Source: Hippophae tibetana (Eukaryota; Streptophyta; Magnoliopsida; Rosales; Elaeagnaceae). From it: 64,000 bases of DNA. Made by a program: the position numbers and the translations under genes. The notes under the pieces were generated by a model that did not search any database, was not told where the DNA came from, and was given only the letters and a program-made list of their open reading frames with translations. The stretch covers positions 50,729,627-50,793,626 of the forward strand of contig CM072803.1 in the NCBI GenBank assembly GCA_037013495.1, given 5' to 3'. This document shows positions 63,895 to 64,000 of this stretch, one piece after another. Position 1 is the first letter of the stretch. Each line of letters begins with the position of its first letter.

Positions 63895-64000
63895 AATTAT
63901 TAGGAAATAAAACGCGTAGTATTTATTTCGCCAACTTTCTTTTATAATATAGACATGAGAAAATGATTATGTTTTATTTTCCCCTTATTGATTTTTCCTC

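Larger units (their letters stand above)
1..64000 (+). repeat. Satellite DNA array, ~547 bp monomer, ~117 head-to-tail copies
   Basis: The motif CCTAGATTTCTAGG recurs at 231, 778, 1325, 1872, 2419, 2966, 3513 and onward in steps of 547 bases across the window, always in the same orientation. Small indels shift the phase by one to a few bases only after about 39 kb. Every stretch I read aligns to the same monomer, so no unique sequence, gene, transposon or inverted copy interrupts it. Both window edges cut through the array, so its true length is unknown. The array form, low G+C and HOR organisation fit eukaryotic heterochromatin. I do not recognise the family. Centromeric, pericentromeric and subtelomeric origins all remain possible. 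Confidence 0.99.
53051..64000 (+). repeat. Array domain IV: divergent classes A, F, E, G, H, J, K
   Basis: Monomers here differ more from each other and carry several indels: one missing A in GTCGAAATGAG (H class; about 53941, 55582, 58319, 59959 and 62698), one extra base in CTCCCTTTCCAAATGG (J class), and a five-base insertion in G copies. The segment 53.2-54.7 kb (TGGGTTCGAAACC, then H and J) recurs at 59.3-60.7 kb with an 11-monomer offset of about 6018 bases. Confidence 0.82.
60709..64000 (+). repeat. Eight-monomer HOR unit, copy 2, truncated by window end
   Basis: F, E, G, H, J and K are present. The last two monomers would lie beyond the window. The head of its first monomer is a hybrid: CTTTCCGTTG like K, then TAAATCCTAATTCTCCGC like F, so the unit junction lies near 60735-60750. 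One base is missing in CTCTTCTATT near 62563. The last complete monomer has a small cluster of changes near 63778-63812. Confidence 0.8.

Noticed and set aside
1..64000. CRISPR array or other bacterial repeat system
   Set aside because: The repeat unit is 547 bases with no alternating unique spacers and no cas-like gene. Arrays of this size and form are not bacterial.
1..64000. Tandemly arranged LTRs of a retrotransposon
   Set aside because: There are no TG...CA termini with target-site duplications, no primer-binding site or polypurine tract next to an internal region, and no reverse transcriptase or integrase remnants.

Overview
The window is one uninterrupted array of satellite DNA. From the first base to the last it is a head-to-tail tandem repeat of a single AT-rich monomer of about 547 bp. 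There are about 117 copies, all in the same orientation. I see no protein-coding gene I would defend, no RNA gene, no transposon insertion, no CRISPR array and no unique flanking sequence on either side. A hand count over the first monomer gives about 29% G+C, with the first ~300 bases richer in G+C than the rest. A long homogeneous array with higher-order repeats (HORs) indicates a eukaryotic nuclear genome: a centromeric, pericentromeric, subtelomeric or other heterochromatic block. A plant is my best guess, because of the monomer length (close to three nucleosome repeats) and C-to-T decay at CpG. I do not recognise the family, and no flank identifies the species.

Monomers fall into classes defined by linked variants just after the recurring ATGATCTATGAT motif, and I use these letters throughout. 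A has TTTTCTTTG then TAAATCC. B has CTTTCCGTTG. C has CTTTCCGTGG, usually with CTTGCAAATGG. D has GATTATTTTC, CTTTGTAAG or CTTTGGAAG, and CCAAATTG. E has CTCCTGATC and TCTAAATGTAAA. F has an ACATGGC...ATAATGG...GTACCATC core. G has CCAGATC and CCGTTG. H has GAATATTTTC and AGACTAACTC. J has CCTTGGTAAG and CCCTTTCC. K has CCGTTG and CCTCGCA.

Layout. Domain I (1 to ~8.2 kb) contains a B-A-C-D tetramer HOR of 2188 bp. Next come three adjacent D monomers (8.2-9.85 kb). Domain II (9.85-41.57 kb) mixes A, B, C and D with local segmental duplications of 3, 6 and 7 monomers. Domain III (41.57-53.05 kb) changes abruptly to classes C, E, F and G, with a 9-monomer (4920 bp) duplication. Domain IV (53.05-64 kb) is more divergent and has an 8-monomer HOR (F-E-G-H-J-K-H-J, about 4.38 kb) with private indels.

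There is no pathway here. Open frames recur because the monomer recurs: a hydrophobic minus-strand frame (63-87 codons, often interrupted) and a 51-codon basic plus-strand frame open mainly in class F. I treat both as unproven. The points worth checking are the class-F open frame, the HOR domain structure, the concentration of CpG decay in one small cluster, and several perfect short dyads. Class boundaries and HOR edges were read by eye and may be off by tens to a few hundred bases.
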